From: Aliihoeflea sp023389195
Lineage (GTDB): Bacteria; Pseudomonadota; Alphaproteobacteria; Rhizobiales; Rhizobiaceae
Assembly: GCA_023389195.1 (NCBI GenBank)
Contig: JAEWET010000014.1
Span: 1-64,000, forward strand
Direction of reading: 5' to 3'
DNA: 64,000 nucleotides
This document shows, in pieces, positions 62,255-64,000 of this stretch; within the stretch, counting starts at the first letter, position 1, and every line of letters starts with the position of its first letter. The position numbers and the translations under genes were made by a program. The notes under the pieces are model-generated. The model was not told where the DNA came from. It did no database searches and saw only the letters and a program-made list of their open reading frames with translations.

Positions 62255-62460
62255 AGACCCCCACTCCGGCCCTTTGGGCCACCTCTCCCGCTCAAAAGTT
62301 CAGGCGGCGGTGCAGACCCCCACTCCGTCGCGCTTCGCGCGCCACCTCTCCCCCTCAAAGGGGGAGAGGAACGGCTGCCGCAACGATGGTGCTCTTCCAG
62401 CTTGGGTTTCCTCTCCCCCTTCGAGGGGGAGAGGTGGCCCGAAGGGCCGGAGTGGGGGTC
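62255..62460. repeat. Family B repeat element, composite
   Basis: 206 bp. Outer inverted repeats GACCCCCACTCCGGCCC and GGGCCGGAGTGGGGGTC. Inside is a second unit from 62316 (GACCCCCACTCCGTCGCGC then CTCCCCCTCAAAGGGGGAGAGG), so one element is nested in another. Confidence 0.85.
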
Positions 62461-62469
62461 TGCGCGGCG

Positions 62470-63222
62470 CTACTGCGTCCGCATGGTCTGCGCGACGATC
62501 CGCACCGTGCCGACCTGGGTCCCGATGGAAGCGTCGACGGGGGCGTAGAAGCCGGTGTCGGCGAGAGGGGCGAAGGCGATGGTGATGCGGGCGCGGTCGC
62601 GCAGATATTTCAAGGCGGAGCGGCTGGGGCGATAGCCGGCGACGGGCTCGAACCTGGCCGTGCAGGTGACCTGACCGCCTTGCGGCGAGCCTGCCGGCGA
62701 CAGGCGCAGATTGGCGCGCATCTCGCCGTCATAGATTCGGATCGTGCGATTGCACACCTCCGCCGGGCTGTCGGCGCGCACGAGCGTCGAGGAGATGGGG
62801 TCGACGACGGAGGTCAGGTGACCATCCTCGAGATGGACCCAATCGCCCCTGCGGGGGCGCGAGGGCGGCACGTTTTCGGTCGTCGTCACATTGCCGTTCG
62901 AAAACCGGATCGCGGTGCGCTGCGTCTTCTTGTCGGAGCGATAGTTGAGGTCGTAGCTGCGCGGCGTGGTGCCGGTCTGCGACAAGGCGCCCGAGACTGA
63001 AGTGGTGCCCTGGGTGCTGTCGAAAAGACGCGCCATGCCGGCGCTGGCGAGCGATCCTTCGATGCGAAAGGTCTCGTTGCCGATGACGCTGGTGAAGGAC
63101 GCCTTGCCGACGGGAATGCCCATCAGCGTGATCGAATAATCGGTCTGGAAGGTCTGCGCGGCATTGGCGGAGCCGGCAATGGCAAGAAGGGACAAAAAGG
63201 CGGCGGACATGGTGCGGACCAT
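62470..63222 (-). CDS. DUF3108 exported protein
   Basis: 250 aa. Signal peptide (MSAAFLSLLAIAGSANA), then TFQTDYSITLMGIPVGKASF, GSLASAGMARLFDSTQG, RSYDLNYRSDKKTQRTAIRF, typical DUF3108. ATG 63222 has GGAGAA upstream. Periplasmic beta-rich protein of unknown role. A repeat follows its stop; divergent from rpmB. Confidence 0.8.
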   Translation of the reverse strand: MVRTMSAAFLSLLAIAGSANAAQTFQTDYSITLMGIPVGKASFTSVIGNETFRIEGSLASAGMARLFDSTQGTTSVSGALSQTGTTPRSYDLNYRSDKKTQRTAIRFSNGNVTTTENVPPSRPRRGDWVHLEDGHLTSVVDPISSTLVRADSPAEVCNRTIRIYDGEMRANLRLSPAGSPQGGQVTCTARFEPVAGYRPSRSALKYLRDRARITIAFAPLADTGFYAPVDASIGTQVGTVRIVAQTMRTQ

Positions 63223-63338
63223 GCGAATTCTCCATGAAATCTGCGGCAGACCGCCCCTTCCCGACTGCCTGTTCGTCGATTCCCCTTTGAACGTGCGAAT
63301 TCGGCGAATATATGTTGCCTTCAGCCGCGCCCCGCACG

Positions 63339-63367
63339 CTTGACCGGAACGGGAAATGCAACTAAGG
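63339..63367 (+). promoter_or_regulatory. Promoter of rpmB
   Basis: CTTGAC, 17 bases, CTAAGG. The -35 is a perfect alphaproteobacterial match. Confidence 0.4.
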
Positions 63368-63471
63368 AACGGCAACTTTTCCATGAGGCCGCCCGACATG
63401 ACCCCGCGCGCCGACCATCTGGTGCGGGTTCGGGTCGTTGGCCGGTTTTGAGAAACTGAAGGTTTGAGACT

Positions 63472-63768
63472 ATGTCCCGCGCATGTGAATTGACCGGCAA
63501 GGCCGTGATGACCGGCAACAATGTCAGCCACGCCAACAACAAGACCCGTCGTCGCTTCCTGCCGAATCTCGTCAATGTGACGCTGATGTCGGAAGCGCTG
63601 AACCAGAATGTGCGCCTGCGCATTTCGGCCAACGCGCTGCGCTCGGTCGAGCACCGCGGCGGCCTCGACGCCTTCCTTTTGAAGGCCGGCGTCAGCGATC
63701 TTTCGCAGCGCGCGCGCCTGCTCAAGAAGCAGATCGCCAAGAAGACGCAGGAACAGGCGACCGCCTGA
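63472..63768 (+). CDS. rpmB: 50S ribosomal protein L28
   Basis: 98 aa. SRACELTGKAVMTGNNVSHA, NNKTRRRFLPNLVNVTLMSE, then VRLRISANALRSVEHRGGLD are the L28 signature. Basic throughout. Own promoter upstream; a hairpin follows between it and the transporter gene. Confidence 0.97.
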   Translation: MSRACELTGKAVMTGNNVSHANNKTRRRFLPNLVNVTLMSEALNQNVRLRISANALRSVEHRGGLDAFLLKAGVSDLSQRARLLKKQIAKKTQEQATA

Positions 63769-63792
63769 TTTCTCTTCGACTGAGCTTATCGA

Positions 63793-63825
63793 CGGCGGGC
63801 GTTCCTTCATCGAAGGCGTCCGCCG
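63793..63825 (+). terminator. Hairpin after rpmB
   Basis: CGGCGGGCG/CGTCCGCCG outer stem with inner CCTTC/GAAGG. There is no U-tract, so it may be a processing or attenuating hairpin next to the riboswitch rather than a full terminator. Confidence 0.45.
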
Positions 63826-63858
63826 ACTGGTTCCATAACCCAGGTTAAAAAAATGCAG
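63826..63858 (+). promoter_or_regulatory. preQ1-I riboswitch overlapping the start codon
   Basis: ACTGGTTC-CATA-ACCCAG-GTTAAAAAAATG. P1 is CTGG/CCAG (63827-63830 with 63840-63843). The UUC loop, ACCC and A-rich tail are hallmark preQ1-I elements. The loop CAU (63834-63836) complements the AUG start (63853-63855), so the P2 pseudoknot would hide the start codon when preQ1 is bound. Confidence 0.75.
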
Positions 63859-64000
63859 ACCCAGAACGTTACCGTTTGGCCCTTCGTGGCCGCGATGTCG
63901 GCCATCGTCGTCGCCTCCAATATCCTCGTCCAGTTCCCCTTCCCGCATTTCGGCCTTCAGGACCTTCTGACCTGGGGTGCGTTCACCTATCCGATCGCGT
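63853..64000 (+). CDS. Queuosine precursor transporter, YhhQ/COG1738 family (partial, cut by the window end)
   Basis: The first 49 residues are visible: TVWPFVAAMSAIVVASNILV, then QFPFPHFGLQDLLTWGAFTY. ASNILVQ and LTWGAFTYP are the opening motifs of the VUT family, which takes up queuosine precursors. A preQ1-I riboswitch directly before it fits that substrate. The gene runs off the right edge. Confidence 0.85.
   Translation, partial: MQTQNVTVWPFVAAMSAIVVASNILVQFPFPHFGLQDLLTWGAFTYPIA

Noticed and set aside
63223..63948. Upstream extension of the DUF3108 frame
   Set aside because: It is antisense to rpmB; the signal peptide at ATG 63222 marks the true start.

Overview
This 64 kb window comes from the chromosome of a GC-rich alphaproteobacterium, most likely a member of the Hyphomicrobiales (Rhizobiales) close to the Phyllobacteriaceae. 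The evidence is a PdhS/PleC-type histidine kinase, a phasin, a linked Entner-Doudoroff zwf-pgl-edd operon, an Irr-type iron box, EcfG-type (GGAAC) promoters, short palindromic intergenic repeats of the kind common in rhizobia, and a tRNA-His with A73 and no encoded G-1.

Region 1 (1-24.7 kb) is an integrated siphovirus-like prophage or its remnant. A complete IS3-family element (1-1523) sits inside the portal gene, so only the portal C-terminus remains. Rightward genes follow: a collagen-like protein, head-tail connector, head closure, gp10-like protein, tail terminator, tail tube, tail chaperones G and G-T (with a canonical -1 slippery site), tape measure, four tail-tip proteins, a sialidase-like tailspike with an S74 intramolecular chaperone, a small fibre protein, an O-acyltransferase on the opposite strand, a GH19 endolysin and two small membrane proteins. 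No protease or major capsid gene lies between portal and connector. From 17 to 21.6 kb there are small accessory genes on both strands. Two of them have EcfG-like promoters, and three are tandem DUF982 paralogues. From 21.6 to 24.6 kb there is a divergent regulatory module: XRE repressor, HNH protein, several excisionase/AlpA-like HTH proteins, and a rightward operon of five tightly coupled small genes. No integrase or replication gene was found. The prophage genes end beside the 3' end of tRNA-His, the probable attachment site.

Region 2 (24.7-64 kb) is host chromosome. It holds, in order: a phasin; a PAS histidine kinase; an iron ABC transporter (binding protein and fused permease, no ATPase) behind a candidate Irr box; acetoacetyl-CoA synthetase; an AsmA protein; a putrescine/spermidine system (potFGHI with a glutamine-synthetase-type gamma-glutamylpolyamine synthetase); an EamA transporter; an MsrQ-like haem protein; a quinone reductase; a HigBA toxin-antitoxin pair; an ScfR/RamB-type regulator divergent from isocitrate lyase; a second gamma-glutamylpolyamine synthetase and a gamma-glutamylputrescine oxidase separated by a four-helix-bundle gene flanked by inverted octamer arrays; a KAS III enzyme; zwf-pgl-edd; a methyltransferase and gloB pair; lysoplasmalogenase; a second EamA protein; a DUF3108 protein; rpmB; and the start of a queuosine-precursor transporter behind a preQ1-I riboswitch.

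The host part points to growth on polyamines, acetate/acetoacetate/short-chain fatty acids (AACS, AceA, ScfR, phasin) and sugars by the Entner-Doudoroff route. Two families of palindromic repeats are scattered between host genes, and one unit has become an in-frame segment of pgl.
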